Notes: generated by a model not told the origin, from the letters alone. 64,000 bases of DNA from Hymenobacter fodinae (GCF_004745825.1 NZ_SRLA01000004.1:62001-126000); one strand, 5' to 3'; numbered from the stretch's first letter, positions 8,329 through 16,613 are shown. Program-made: numbers and translations.

Positions 8329-8432
8329 AGCTGTTATCCTGAGCAGTAAGAGGAATCTGAGTCACCCTCTAGGCCACTATCTAAATTTCTCACTACGTTC
8401 TGAGTGACAAATCAATGTTTCTAGGCCACTCA
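8329..8432. repeat. intergenic stretch with two CTAGGCCACT copies
   Basis: CTAGGCCACT occurs at about 8371 and 8422, each flanked by similar TCT/T-rich sequence. The segment before them (TTATCCTGAGCAGTAAGAGG, then AATCTGAGTC) resembles, from memory, short dispersed CCTGAG-type intergenic repeats seen in many bacteria. No open frame is present. Confidence 0.4.
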
Positions 8433-8443
8433 GGCTTCTAACA

Positions 8444-8478
8444 AAAAGCCCGCGTTGCTCTCAGCAGCGCGGGCTTTT
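8444..8478. terminator. bidirectional terminator between barrel gene and rng
   Basis: AAAAGCCCGCG pairs with CGCGGGCTTTT, with an additional inner TGCT/AGCA stem. It lies between two convergent genes and has A-run and T-run on the two sides. Confidence 0.85.
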
Positions 8479-8515
8479 CTTCTATCAGGAGGAGTTTTCT
8501 CGCAGAAAAAATCCG

Positions 8516-10123
8516 TCAGTCAATTATTTCAATTTCCCGGTCCTGCAACCGGCTCATGGCCGCCGCGGCTGAGTGCAGCTCGATTTCCTCGCCTTGCTCA
8601 TCCTCGATGCGGTAATCTGTGAGGCCCAGACTGGTGTCTTTCATCACTTTTACCCACTTATAATACTTCAAATACCATTTCATCTGTCTGCTTACCAAGC
8701 CTTTGGTGTAGTAAGCGTGCAGGAATGGATGCACATTGAGCGTAATGCCCGACTGATTCTGGGTGATCAGCAGGTCCTCAATGCTGTTTTCGATTTCGTC
8801 GGTCACCAGGATAGACGCCGAAATCTTACCCGTGCCGCCGCAGGTGGGGCAAACCTCACCGGTCACGATGTTTTCGACAGGCCGTACGCGCTGTCGGGTA
8901 ATCTGAAGCAGGCCAAATTTGGTGATGGGTAGAATTGTGAAGCGCGCCTTGTCGTGCTTCATGATGTCGCGCACGGCATCTTCTACCTTCTTGCGGCTTT
9001 CCGCCGACTTCATATCAATGAAATCGACGACGATAATGCCGCCCATATCGCGCAGCCGAAGCTGGCGGGCTACTTCTCGAGCGGCCGCGAGGTTCACGTG
9101 CAGGGCTGTGGCCTCTTGGTCGCCTTCTTGGTTGCTTTTGTTACCGGAGTTCACGTCGATGACGTGGAGGGCTTCTGTATGCTCAATGACGAGGTAGCCG
9201 CCACCGGGCACCGTAACGGTTTTGCCAAACAGGGTTTTGAGTTGCTTCTCAATTCCTAGGCTTTCAAACACCTTTACTTTGCCGGTATGTAGCTTCAACA
9301 GGCCGAGCTTGTCGGGCGCAATCTGCTGCAGGTAACTCCGCATTTCCTCGTACATAGGAGCCGCATCCACCGTGATGGCGTCAAACGACTCGTTGAGCAT
9401 GTCGCGCAACATGGAGCTTGTACGCCCCAGCTCGCCCAGTACCTTGTCGTTCGGCTTGGCCGTGCGCAGGGTCTGGAAGAGCTTGTCCCACTTCTCCACC
9501 ATGTTCTGCATATCCCGGTCGAGCTCAGCCACCTCGCGGCCCTCGGCCACGGTGCGGATGATTACGCCAAAATTGTCGGGCTTAATAGAAGCAATGAGCC
9601 GCTTCAGCCGCTCCCGCTCCGATTTGCTAACAATCTTCTTGGATACGCTAATGGTATTGGAAAAAGGCACCAGTACCAGATACCGACCCGCCATGGAAAT
9701 ATCCGTGGATAGGCGCGGTCCTTTGGTAGAAATAGGCTCCTTTACAATCTGAACCAGCATCTGCTGGCCCTTTTTAAGCGTGTTGTCGATTTTACCTACT
9801 TTGTCAAGCGTCCCGTCAAACTGGAAAGTTTTCAGGGGCCCAACGGGTATTTTCTGCGATTGAACGCCTTTTACCCACTTCGTTAGGGAAGGATAGTTCT
9901 CCCCCAGGTCGCCGTAGTGTAGAAAGGCATCTTTTTGGTACCCAATGTCAATGAACGCGGCGTTCAGACCGGGCATAACTTTCTTGACCGTGCCCAGGAA
10001 AATGTCACCAACTGAGTAAGCGGTGTCGTTGCGGTCGAAATGATATTCGATGAGCCGCTTGTCCTGTAGCAGGGCAATCCGTTCTCCGTCCTGAGTAGAA
10101 TTAATGATTAATTCGTTACTCAA
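8516..10123 (-). CDS. rng: ribonuclease E/G family protein
   Basis: 535 residues, the size of RNase G or the catalytic half of RNase E; it would process rRNA and start mRNA decay. An S1-like domain covers about 37-125 (YSVGDIFLGTVKKVMPGLNAAFIDIG). The DNase I-like catalytic region contains the two metal-binding aspartates in HVIDVNSGN (D323) and GGIIVVDFIDM (D367). The Zn-link motif CPTCGGTG (about 425-432) would hold the dimer-of-dimers. No long disordered degradosome scaffold follows, so it is more RNase G-like. The 5' leader holds competing hairpins (see 10173-10228). The gene is downstream of the small basic protein gene. Confidence 0.94.
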   Translation of the reverse strand: MSNELIINSTQDGERIALLQDKRLIEYHFDRNDTAYSVGDIFLGTVKKVMPGLNAAFIDIGYQKDAFLHYGDLGENYPSLTKWVKGVQSQKIPVGPLKTFQFDGTLDKVGKIDNTLKKGQQMLVQIVKEPISTKGPRLSTDISMAGRYLVLVPFSNTISVSKKIVSKSERERLKRLIASIKPDNFGVIIRTVAEGREVAELDRDMQNMVEKWDKLFQTLRTAKPNDKVLGELGRTSSMLRDMLNESFDAITVDAAPMYEEMRSYLQQIAPDKLGLLKLHTGKVKVFESLGIEKQLKTLFGKTVTVPGGGYLVIEHTEALHVIDVNSGNKSNQEGDQEATALHVNLAAAREVARQLRLRDMGGIIVVDFIDMKSAESRKKVEDAVRDIMKHDKARFTILPITKFGLLQITRQRVRPVENIVTGEVCPTCGGTGKISASILVTDEIENSIEDLLITQNQSGITLNVHPFLHAYYTKGLVSRQMKWYLKYYKWVKVMKDTSLGLTDYRIEDEQGEEIELHSAAAAMSRLQDREIEIID

Positions 10124-10172
10124 TGGATTAAGCGGTTAGAGCAGTATCTGGCAAGCATGGCCTAGCCGTTAT

Positions 10173-10228
10173 GGCTTCCCCCGAAACCCGCAAAGGGAAG
10201 CCAGCGCATAAGGCGCCGGCTTCCCTTT
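10173..10228 (-). promoter_or_regulatory. competing hairpins in the rng leader
   Basis: Three related segments, GGCTTCCC (10173-10180), AAAGGGAAGCC (10192-10202) and GGCTTCCCTTT (10218-10228), lie 50-105 nt before the rng start codon. The middle segment can pair with either of the others: 8 bp with the first or 11 bp (plus an inner GCGC stem) with the third. The two pairings exclude each other, the arrangement of an attenuator or switch. RNase E is known to autoregulate through a leader hairpin in E. coli; whether this leader does so is inference. Confidence 0.4.
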
Positions 10229-10335
10229 CGAGCCACGGGGAAAGCGAACATCTGGCCACTCTCTGGATACTAAGTGAGAGATAGAAGAGTGCTTTTATAA
10301 ACTAGAAAAGCACCAACGAGCAAACCCCGGAAGGA

Positions 10336-10425
10336 TTACTTCTTCTTGTGACGGTTCTTGCGCAGACGCTTCTTCCGCTTGTGAGTGGCAATCTTATGAC
10401 GCTTTCTCTTTTTACCGCAAGGCAT
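10336..10425 (-). CDS. 29-residue basic protein, AURKAIP1/COX24 (mS38-like) family
   Basis: A very short gene encoding MPCGKKRKRHKIATHKRK followed by KRLRKNRHKKK, with 19 Lys/Arg/His residues of 29. The pattern KRxxHKxxTHKxKKRLRKxRHKKK is that of the AURKAIP1/COX24 C-terminal domain, known as a mitoribosomal small-subunit protein (mS38) and annotated as a tiny conserved protein in Bacteroidota; ribosome association is therefore likely but inferred. It is short enough to be missed by gene callers. It lies upstream of rng on the same strand, with a hairpin (GTGCTTTT/AAAAGCAC at 10289-10313) in between. Confidence 0.8.
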   Translation of the reverse strand: MPCGKKRKRHKIATHKRKKRLRKNRHKKK

Positions 10426-10539
10426 GATGTTGTGAGTTAAATGAGTGAATTGATTTGATTTCTTTTTTGCTAGATGCTAGTTGCTGATTGTTGAGAGTTA
10501 GTTTTACTAACAACCAACAAACGGCAGCAAGCACCTATT

Positions 10540-11436
10540 TTACTGCAGCTTTTGGAGTTGCTCATCCACTGATGCGGCTAGGCCCGGATCGGTGCTGAGA
10601 CTCTTGGCTTTCTGGAAGGCCTGACGGGCTCCCGCTTTCGCGCCAGTTTGGGCTAACGCGACGCCAAGATAAAACTGTCCGTTGACGTTTTCAGGATTTA
10701 CTTTAGTTAGCTCTTGAAAACGTTCAACCGCTTTGTCGAACTGATTGCTCTGAATTGCCAGTAAACCAAGGTTATACAAGACCTTTTCGTTGCGCGGATC
10801 CACAGCTAGCACTTCGCGTAGCAGCGTAATACCTTGCACCGGGTTAGCACTAGCCATCAGCGCCATACCCAGATTGATCTTAGCGTCAAGGTTGTCGGGG
10901 TTGTTCTTAAGCACTCGCCCGTACAACTCTTGACACTTGGCACCTAGCATTTTCTGCCGCTCCTCAGTAGTAGCGAAGCTATAGGCTTCGAAATACTGAT
11001 CGGCGGCTCGCTTCCAAGCTTGTTCACCTGGCCGGGTCAGAGCTACCTGCTCTAAGTAGTAGCCGGCACTGTCAAAACGCTCAATGCCTTTGTACTTGTC
11101 GGCCAGTTCAGTTGCCAGCCGTAGCTTGGCTCCTAATTCAGCTTCCACATTGTACTTGGCCAGCAGCGTATTGATTTCTTGACGCTTGGCCGGAGCTACC
11201 GTCATGTGCGGCTGCTCAGCGGTAGCCCCTTCGGGCTTACCCATCATATCCACAGAAGTAGTAGATGGAGCGGCCGCCCCATTGTCGCGGTTAGCAGTAC
11301 GAGCGGCGTCCTGAGCAAGTTCACCTTTTCCTGCTTTAGGCTTCACAATCACCTTGGGCAGCAAAAACAAACCGGCCACCAGGGCCACCGCCAAGGCGAG
11401 AAGTATTAGTTGATGCTTAGAGGAGTTACGCGCCAT
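10540..11436 (-). CDS. membrane-anchored TPR protein
   Basis: 298 residues from ATG 11436. A single hydrophobic helix near the N-terminus (HQLILLALAVALVAGLFLLP) probably anchors it to the inner membrane with a periplasmic body. A Lys/Ala-rich linker is followed by about four tetratricopeptide repeats, for example DNLDAKINLGMALM, NEKVLYNLGLLAIQ and ENVNGQFYLGVALA, in the C-terminal half. An in-frame start at 11499 would add 21 residues that run through a strong hairpin after the HU gene, so I reject it. TPR proteins act as protein-binding scaffolds; the partner is not known. It follows hup on the same strand. Confidence 0.85.
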   Translation of the reverse strand: MARNSSKHQLILLALAVALVAGLFLLPKVIVKPKAGKGELAQDAARTANRDNGAAAPSTTSVDMMGKPEGATAEQPHMTVAPAKRQEINTLLAKYNVEAELGAKLRLATELADKYKGIERFDSAGYYLEQVALTRPGEQAWKRAADQYFEAYSFATTEERQKMLGAKCQELYGRVLKNNPDNLDAKINLGMALMASANPVQGITLLREVLAVDPRNEKVLYNLGLLAIQSNQFDKAVERFQELTKVNPENVNGQFYLGVALAQTGAKAGARQAFQKAKSLSTDPGLAASVDEQLQKLQ

Positions 11437-11444
11437 GAGCAGGG

Positions 11445-11487
11445 AAAAACGCAGACCGCCGGGCCTCCGGAAAAGGACGCCCGGCGG
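11445..11487 (-). terminator. terminator after the HU gene
   Basis: CCGCCGGGC and GCCCGGCGG form a 9-bp GC stem with an inner TCC/GGA pair; on the minus strand it is followed by GTTTTT. It sits between the HU stop codon and the TPR gene start. Confidence 0.7.
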
Positions 11488-11516
11488 CACTGCCGACATC
11501 GAATAATAAAAGCGGA

Positions 11517-11822
11517 TTAGGCGTTAGCCAGCGCTTTGATTTTCTTGCTGTTCTTGATCTTGCCGATGAAAGTCTTGGAGGGCTTAAAGCTCGGGATGAA
11601 GTGCTCGTCGATGATAATCGACGTGTTTTTCGAGATGTTGCGGGCTACTTTCTTCGCGCGTTTTTTGTTAACGAAGCTGCCAAAGCCGCGCACATAGATG
11701 TTGTTGCCATCGGCCATCGAATCCTTCACAACTTTGAAGAAGGCTTCTACGGTAGCCGAAACGTCTGCTTTCTCAATGCCGGTTTTGTCAGCAATTTCGG
11801 CGATTACTTCTGCTTTAGTCAC
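11517..11822 (-). CDS. hup: HU/IHF-family DNA-binding protein
   Basis: 101 residues. It matches the bacterial histone-like family along its length: the N-terminal dimerisation helices (MTKAEVIAEIADKTGIEKADVSATVEAFFKVV), the strand NNIYVRGFGSFVNKKRAKKVARN containing the family signature, and the beta-ribbon arm region (IIIDEHFIPSFKPSKTFI). The arm lacks the usual RNPQTG turn and the C-terminus carries extra Lys-rich residues, as in several Bacteroidota homologues. It bends and compacts DNA. Its leader carries a terminator-like hairpin (see 11847-11892). Confidence 0.93.
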   Translation of the reverse strand: MTKAEVIAEIADKTGIEKADVSATVEAFFKVVKDSMADGNNIYVRGFGSFVNKKRAKKVARNISKNTSIIIDEHFIPSFKPSKTFIGKIKNSKKIKALANA

Positions 11823-11846
11823 GCTGGTAAGTGTACTAGGGAGGTG

Positions 11847-11892
11847 AAAAAAAATGTGCTTGGCAAATGTTGCCTCCTCAAAACGTAAGCAC
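11847..11892 (-). promoter_or_regulatory. terminator-like hairpin in the hup leader
   Basis: On the minus strand GTGCTT and AAGCAC (11887-11892 and 11856-11861) enclose a nested GGCAA-loop-TTGCC hairpin and are followed by a run of eight T (11847-11854). This is the shape of an intrinsic terminator, but it lies between the predicted promoter and the start codon, about 25 nt before the ATG. Attenuation of hup is a possible meaning. Confidence 0.45.
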
Positions 11893-11928
11893 TTGCCCGG
11901 TAAGGCGTTGCTTATGTTTTGAGGGGCA

Positions 11929-11958
11929 CAAAGGTAACCCCCTTTTTTGGTTTTACAA
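11929..11958 (-). promoter_or_regulatory. candidate hup promoter
   Basis: TACCTTTG on the minus strand (11929-11936) fits the Bacteroidetes -7 consensus TAnnTTTG. TTGT at 11955-11958 is a partial -33 element about 18-19 nt upstream. The leader would be about 100 nt. Confidence 0.5.
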
Positions 11959-12020
11959 CAGATTTCCTAGCATTCACTACTGCTTCCTAGGTTGCATCCA
12001 ACTATTTCTTTCTCAAAGCC

Positions 12021-13112
12021 TTGAGTTCAATTCTTTCTACTTCCTCTCATCCCTGGTTTGCGCAACGTTTATTGGACTGGTACCCGCGTCACCGCCGCGA
12101 CTTGCCCTGGCGCAACACTCGCGACCCCTATGCTATCTGGCTTTCAGAGGTCATTCTGCAGCAAACTCGTGTAAAACAGGGCCTACCCTATTACCTGGAT
12201 TTCATTACCTCATATCCTACCGTGCAAGACTTAGCGGCTGCCCCGCAAGATGAGGTATTGCGGCACTGGCAAGGCTTAGGCTACTATTCTCGGGCCCGAA
12301 ACATGCATCACACGGCGCAGCAGGTTGCGGGTGAGTACAATGGTCAATTTCCGGGCTCTTATACCGAATTACTGAAACTACGCGGCGTAGGCCAGTACAC
12401 CGCCGCTGCCATTGCCTCCTTCGCCTATGATGAGAAAGTGGCGGTGCTCGATGGCAACGTGTTTCGGGTTCTGGCCCGCGTGTTTGGCGTTACGCAAGAT
12501 ATTGCTGCGCCAGCCAGCCGCAGAACTTTTCAACAGCTCGCCGATACGCTTATACCGGCCGACCAGCCCGCCGAATTCAATCAGGCTATTATGGAGTTTG
12601 GTGCCATTCAGTGCACGCCCGCCAAGCCCGACTGCCTGTTTTGCCCCCTCCAGACGGAGTGCTATGCTTTTCAGCATGGCATGGTGCAGGAGCTTCCTAT
12701 TAAGAGTAAGGCTAAAGCTGCTCGCACCCGCTACTTCCATTACTTGGTGCTGCGCCATAACGACACATTATACATGCGTAAGCGTGGCCCTAAGGATATC
12801 TGGGAAGGACTGTATGACTTTGCGCTACAAGAAACCGACTCGGCGGAGCTGCCGGCGGCATTCATAGTGGATACGGTAGAGGGCTTAGGTGGCAACGTAG
12901 CCACCAACCAGGTAGAAGAGCCCACCACTGCCATGCGGCATATCTTAAGTCATCAGAAAGTAGAGGCTCGCTTTCACCATATATGGTTGTCGGAGCCTTT
13001 GACGCCAGAGGCCGCCGTGGCAGCTGGGTTAGTGGCCTACAGCGCTCATGAGATTGAGCGGTTGCCTAAGCCCATCATCATATCTAATTTTGTTAGCAAT
13101 ATCAGATTTTAA
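12021..13112 (+). CDS. mutY: A/G-specific adenine glycosylase
   Basis: 363 residues. Removes adenine mispaired with 8-oxoguanine. It has the catalytic Glu in WLSEVILQQTRV (E43), the helix-hairpin-helix LRGVGQYTAA (about 120-129), the conserved Asp in VLDGNVFRV (D144), a [4Fe-4S] signature C-x6-C-x2-C-x5-C (C198, C205, C208, C214), and a NUDIX-like C-terminal domain that recognises oxoG. No ATG precedes the conserved region, so the start appears to be TTG at 12021. It is followed by ssb and gldD, an arrangement seen in other Bacteroidota. Confidence 0.95.
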   Translation: MSSILSTSSHPWFAQRLLDWYPRHRRDLPWRNTRDPYAIWLSEVILQQTRVKQGLPYYLDFITSYPTVQDLAAAPQDEVLRHWQGLGYYSRARNMHHTAQQVAGEYNGQFPGSYTELLKLRGVGQYTAAAIASFAYDEKVAVLDGNVFRVLARVFGVTQDIAAPASRRTFQQLADTLIPADQPAEFNQAIMEFGAIQCTPAKPDCLFCPLQTECYAFQHGMVQELPIKSKAKAARTRYFHYLVLRHNDTLYMRKRGPKDIWEGLYDFALQETDSAELPAAFIVDTVEGLGGNVATNQVEEPTTAMRHILSHQKVEARFHHIWLSEPLTPEAAVAAGLVAYSAHEIERLPKPIIISNFVSNIRF

Positions 13113-13124
13113 TTTGCCAATTAT

Positions 13125-13156
13125 ATTGGAATTAAGATGCGTGTTTTGTATTTTTA
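13125..13156 (+). promoter_or_regulatory. candidate ssb promoter
   Basis: TATTTTTA (13149-13156) is a near match to TAnnTTTG, with ATTG at 13125-13128 and a 20-nt spacer. The leader to the ssb ATG would be about 45 nt. Confidence 0.35.
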
Positions 13157-13206
13157 TAGCTGACAATTATCTCCCTTTTCTCATCTGACAGCTAATTATT
13201 TACATC

Positions 13207-13638
13207 ATGGCAAGCGTCAACAAAGTCATTCTCATAGGCCACTTAGGTAAAGACCCTGAGGTTCGTCATCTGGAAGGTGGCAACTCGGTGGCAAACTTTA
13301 CCATGGCCACCAACGAGTATTACAAAGACAAGCAAGGCAACCGCGTAGAACGCACCGAGTGGCACAACATTGCTGCCTGGCGCAACCTAGCGGAGCTGGC
13401 AGAAAAGTACCTGTGTAAGGGTCACCAAGTGTATGTGGAGGGTCGCATCCGAACTCGTCAGTACCAGGACAAGGACAACCAGACCCGCTACATCACGGAA
13501 ATCATTGCGGAGGAAATTACTATGCTGGGCAATGGCCGGGCAGTTGGGGAATCTCAGCCAGCTACTACCGCTGCTGCCCCTACTGAAGAGCCTACCACTT
13601 TTCGGCAGGAACCAGAGCTAAATCAATTACCGTTTTAG
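13207..13638 (+). CDS. ssb: single-stranded DNA-binding protein
   Basis: 143 residues. The OB fold is plain from MASVNKVILIGHLGKDPEVR through TEWHNIAAWRNLAELAEKYL and KGHQVYVEGRIRTRQYQDKD to about residue 105. A short Ala/Thr/Glu-rich linker follows, ending in a hydrophobic tip PELNQLPF that stands for the conserved partner-binding C-terminus, here with only one acidic residue close to the end. It coats single-stranded DNA in replication, recombination and repair. It lies between mutY and gldD, with its own terminator. Confidence 0.95.
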   Translation: MASVNKVILIGHLGKDPEVRHLEGGNSVANFTMATNEYYKDKQGNRVERTEWHNIAAWRNLAELAEKYLCKGHQVYVEGRIRTRQYQDKDNQTRYITEIIAEEITMLGNGRAVGESQPATTAAAPTEEPTTFRQEPELNQLPF

Positions 13639-13662
13639 GGGCCTAGTGTCTTGCCTTCCTTT

Positions 13663-13689
13663 AGCCCCGGCCTAGTGCCGGGGCTTTTT
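13663..13689 (+). terminator. ssb terminator with the CTAG motif in its loop
   Basis: AGCCCCGGC and GCCGGGGCT form a 9-bp stem followed by TTTTT. The loop CTAGT together with the preceding GGC makes GGCCTAG, the over-represented motif of this window. Confidence 0.9.
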
Positions 13690-13828
13690 GCGTATTAGAA
13701 ACAATATCTACCACACTAGGCCAGTTGGGTTGGCTTTGTACAAGAAGTGTCAACACCTAGCCCAGCGGCGTTATACTGCTTCGCGCTGCAAGTGTGCTAC
13801 CTTTGAGTATTCATCTGATTTGCTTGGC

Positions 13829-14425
13829 ATGGCCGATTTTCGAATTCTGCGCGGATGGGGCGCTGTACTCACACTGCTAGGCCTAGCAGCGAGTTGCACC
13901 TCGGCTCCTGACTTTACGCCCAAGCCGAAAGGCTATAATCGTATTGATTTACCCCCGCACGCCTACCAACAGCTGGCGCCCGGCCACCCGTACACCTTCC
14001 AGTATTCGCGCTATGCTAAAATCCTGCGGGACTCCTCTTATCTGGCGCAGCCGCATTGGATTAACGTGTACTATCCCCAGTTGCACGCTAATGTGCAGAT
14101 TACATATGCTGACCTGCAGCGCAATAAGCAGCTTAGCAACAAACTATTAGAGGACGCCCGCAAGCTTACCAGCAAGCACCAGATTAAGGCTACGGCTATT
14201 GATGAAAGCGTGCTGAAAACCCCTAACGGCATGCGGGTAGCAGTGTTTGAGTTGCAGGGCGATGTACCCAGCCAGTTTCAGTTTTACACCACCGATAGCA
14301 CTAAGAACTTCTTCCGCGGCGCCCTTTACTTCCGAACCGCTACCGCCAACGACTCCCTAGCGCCAGTCATTGATTACGTGAAGAAAGACATCGTGCAGCT
14401 GCTTAACACGCTAAAATATCGGTAA
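13829..14425 (+). CDS. gldD: gliding motility lipoprotein GldD
   Basis: 198 residues from ATG 13829. The N-terminal hydrophobic stretch ends in GLAASC, a good lipobox with Cys 23. The mature part shows the GldD pattern: DFTPKPKGYNRIDLPPHAYQ, YTFQYSRYAKI, WINVYYPQLHANVQITY and the repeated-looking C-terminal half FFRGALYFRTATANDSLAPVIDYVKKDI. GldD is needed for gliding and chitin use in Flavobacterium through the type IX secretion system. A longer in-frame start at 13688 (TTG) would run through the ssb terminator and is rejected. gldE, which sits between ssb and gldD in Flavobacterium, is absent here. Confidence 0.93.
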   Translation: MADFRILRGWGAVLTLLGLAASCTSAPDFTPKPKGYNRIDLPPHAYQQLAPGHPYTFQYSRYAKILRDSSYLAQPHWINVYYPQLHANVQITYADLQRNKQLSNKLLEDARKLTSKHQIKATAIDESVLKTPNGMRVAVFELQGDVPSQFQFYTTDSTKNFFRGALYFRTATANDSLAPVIDYVKKDIVQLLNTLKYR

Positions 14426-14513
14426 AAGAGCCTGAGCCGTGTATTTCAGGTGGCCTAGAACCTTGACTTTTCAACCGTTAGCTGCCAAGTGGCCTACAGC
14501 TTGCTGCTGATTC

Positions 14514-16613
14514 ATGAGTAACTTCTTTCAAACCAAACTTGAGTATCTGCGCGGAGTAGGATTGCAGCGGGCCCAGCTCTTGCAGAAAGAGCTAGGCATC
14601 TTCACCTACGGCGACCTAATTCAGCGGTATCCTTTCCGCTACCTCGACCGCACTCAGTTTTATAATATCTGCGACCTGCACGACGATTTGCCCTACGTAC
14701 AGGTAAAGGGTATCTTGCGCAACCGCGAAGTAGTGGGCGAAGGCCCCAAAAAGCGCATGGTAGCCAAGCTCACCGATGCTAGCGGCGAGCTGGACTTGGT
14801 GTGGTTTAAAGGCGTGAACTACCTGGAAAAGATTATCAAAAATCACCAGGAGTACATCGTGTTTGGCAAACCCACGATGTTCAACAGCCGCCCGCAAATG
14901 GCGCACCCAGAACTGGAGGAAGTAACGGAGGCCAAAGCCGGCCAGAGCTACCTGCAGCCAGTATACAACACCACCGAGAAGCTCAAGAACTACCACCGCG
15001 TCGATAGCAAGGCTATTGGCCGGATGGTTTCGGACCTGCTCAAAATTGCCCTTCCCCACGTACACGAAAACCTCTCGCAGGATCTGATTCGGCAGTATGG
15101 GCTCATGGATAAGGCCATGGCCTACCAGCAGATCCATTTTCCACAGAGTACGGAGCTACTGCAAGCGGCCCGGTTCCGGTTGAAGTTCGAGGAATTATTC
15201 TATGTGCAGCTAAAGCTGCTGCGCCAGAAAACCCAGCGTAAGGTGGAGCTGGCGGGCCAGGTCTTTAAAGAGGTGCCTTCTTTAGTACACTTCTACAAGA
15301 ACGTAATGCCCTTCGACCTCACCGGGGCCCAGAAGCGGGTTATCCACGATATCTATAAAGACTTCTGCTCGGGTAAGCAGATGAACCGGCTGCTACAGGG
15401 CGACGTGGGCTCGGGTAAAACCATTGTGGCCTTTATCAGCATGCTCATGGCCGCCGACAACGGCGCGCAAAGCTGCCTGATGGCGCCCACCGAGATTCTG
15501 GCCGATCAGCACTATGTAGGCCTCAAGCAGTACGCCGATATGCTAGGCCTCCGCATTGGCAAGCTTACGGGCAGCACCCGTACCGCTGAGCGGCGTGTGC
15601 TGCACGAGCAACTGCGCTCAGGTGAAATGCACATGCTGGTAGGGACTCACGCCTTGCTCGAAGATGTAGTGCAATTTCGTAACCTGGGCCTCACCATTAT
15701 GGATGAGCAGCACCGCTTTGGGGTAGCGCAGCGTTCCAAACTGTGGCAGAAGAATCCGCACGTAATACCGCATGTACTCGTAATGACGGCTACGCCCATT
15801 CCGCGTACCCTGGCCATGACGCTCTATGGCGACTTGGATGTGTCGGTGATTGATGAGCTGCCGGCGGGCCGCAAGCCTATTGTCACGGTGCACCGCTTCG
15901 ATGCCAACCGGCTCAAGGTGTTCCAATTCTTGCGCGACCAGATCAACGTAGGCCGGCAGGTGTACATAGTATACCCACTCATTGAGGAAAGCGAGGCCAT
16001 GGCCGACTACAAAGACCTCATGGATGGTTACGAAAGTGTGGCTCGTGCTTTCCCGGAGTTTCAAATCAGCATTGTGCACGGGCGCATGACGGCCGCCGAG
16101 AAAGATGCCGAGATGCAGCGCTTCGTGAAGAAGGAAACCCAGATTATGGTGGCTACCACGGTAATCGAGGTAGGCGTGAACGTGCCTAATGCTTCGGTAA
16201 TGGTAATTGAAAGCACCGAGCGGTTCGGCCTTTCCCAGCTGCACCAGCTGCGTGGCCGAGTAGGCCGGGGTGCTGAGCAGAGCTATTGTATTCTAATGTC
16301 GGGCTACAAGCTCAGCAAAGACTCTCGCACCCGCATTGAAACGATGGTGCGCACCAATAACGGTTTTGAAATTGCTGATATTGACTTGAAGCTGCGCGGC
16401 CCCGGTGACCTGATGGGCACTCAACAAAGCGGTGTACTAGATCTGTTGATTGCTGACCTAGCTAAGGACGGGCGCATCCTCACAGAATCGAGGGCTGCGG
16501 CTCAGGCCTTACTCAATGAAGACCCTGGCCTAGCACGCCCGGAAAACCAGCCTATTCGTCGGCACATTGAGAGTCTGCCGGCTACGGCCGTCAACTGGAG
16601 CCGCATCAGTTGA
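14514..16613 (+). CDS. recG: ATP-dependent DNA helicase RecG
   Basis: 699 residues, the usual length. Remodels stalled forks and branched DNA. The N-terminal wedge/OB domain is about 1-170 (LRGVGLQRAQLLQKELGIFTYGDLIQRYPFRYLDRT at the start). The helicase core has Walker A GDVGSGKT (296-303), APTEILADQH (motif Ia), the DExH box DEQH (397-400), TATPIPRT (motif III), and motifs V-VI in IMVATTVIEVGVNVPNASVM and QLHQLRGRVGRG. The C-terminal TRG region (ADIDLKLRGPGDLMGTQQSG) is present. Two strong hairpins follow. Confidence 0.97.
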   Translation: MSNFFQTKLEYLRGVGLQRAQLLQKELGIFTYGDLIQRYPFRYLDRTQFYNICDLHDDLPYVQVKGILRNREVVGEGPKKRMVAKLTDASGELDLVWFKGVNYLEKIIKNHQEYIVFGKPTMFNSRPQMAHPELEEVTEAKAGQSYLQPVYNTTEKLKNYHRVDSKAIGRMVSDLLKIALPHVHENLSQDLIRQYGLMDKAMAYQQIHFPQSTELLQAARFRLKFEELFYVQLKLLRQKTQRKVELAGQVFKEVPSLVHFYKNVMPFDLTGAQKRVIHDIYKDFCSGKQMNRLLQGDVGSGKTIVAFISMLMAADNGAQSCLMAPTEILADQHYVGLKQYADMLGLRIGKLTGSTRTAERRVLHEQLRSGEMHMLVGTHALLEDVVQFRNLGLTIMDEQHRFGVAQRSKLWQKNPHVIPHVLVMTATPIPRTLAMTLYGDLDVSVIDELPAGRKPIVTVHRFDANRLKVFQFLRDQINVGRQVYIVYPLIEESEAMADYKDLMDGYESVARAFPEFQISIVHGRMTAAEKDAEMQRFVKKETQIMVATTVIEVGVNVPNASVMVIESTERFGLSQLHQLRGRVGRGAEQSYCILMSGYKLSKDSRTRIETMVRTNNGFEIADIDLKLRGPGDLMGTQQSGVLDLLIADLAKDGRILTESRAAAQALLNEDPGLARPENQPIRRHIESLPATAVNWSRIS

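Noticed and set aside
13688..13828. Upstream TTG start for gldD
   Set aside because: The extension runs through the ssb terminator and gives no signal peptide; the lipobox start at 13829 fits.
15618..16244. Long minus-strand frame inside recG
   Set aside because: Entirely within a conserved helicase gene; no family match and rich in His/Tyr, as expected for antisense frames of GC-rich genes.
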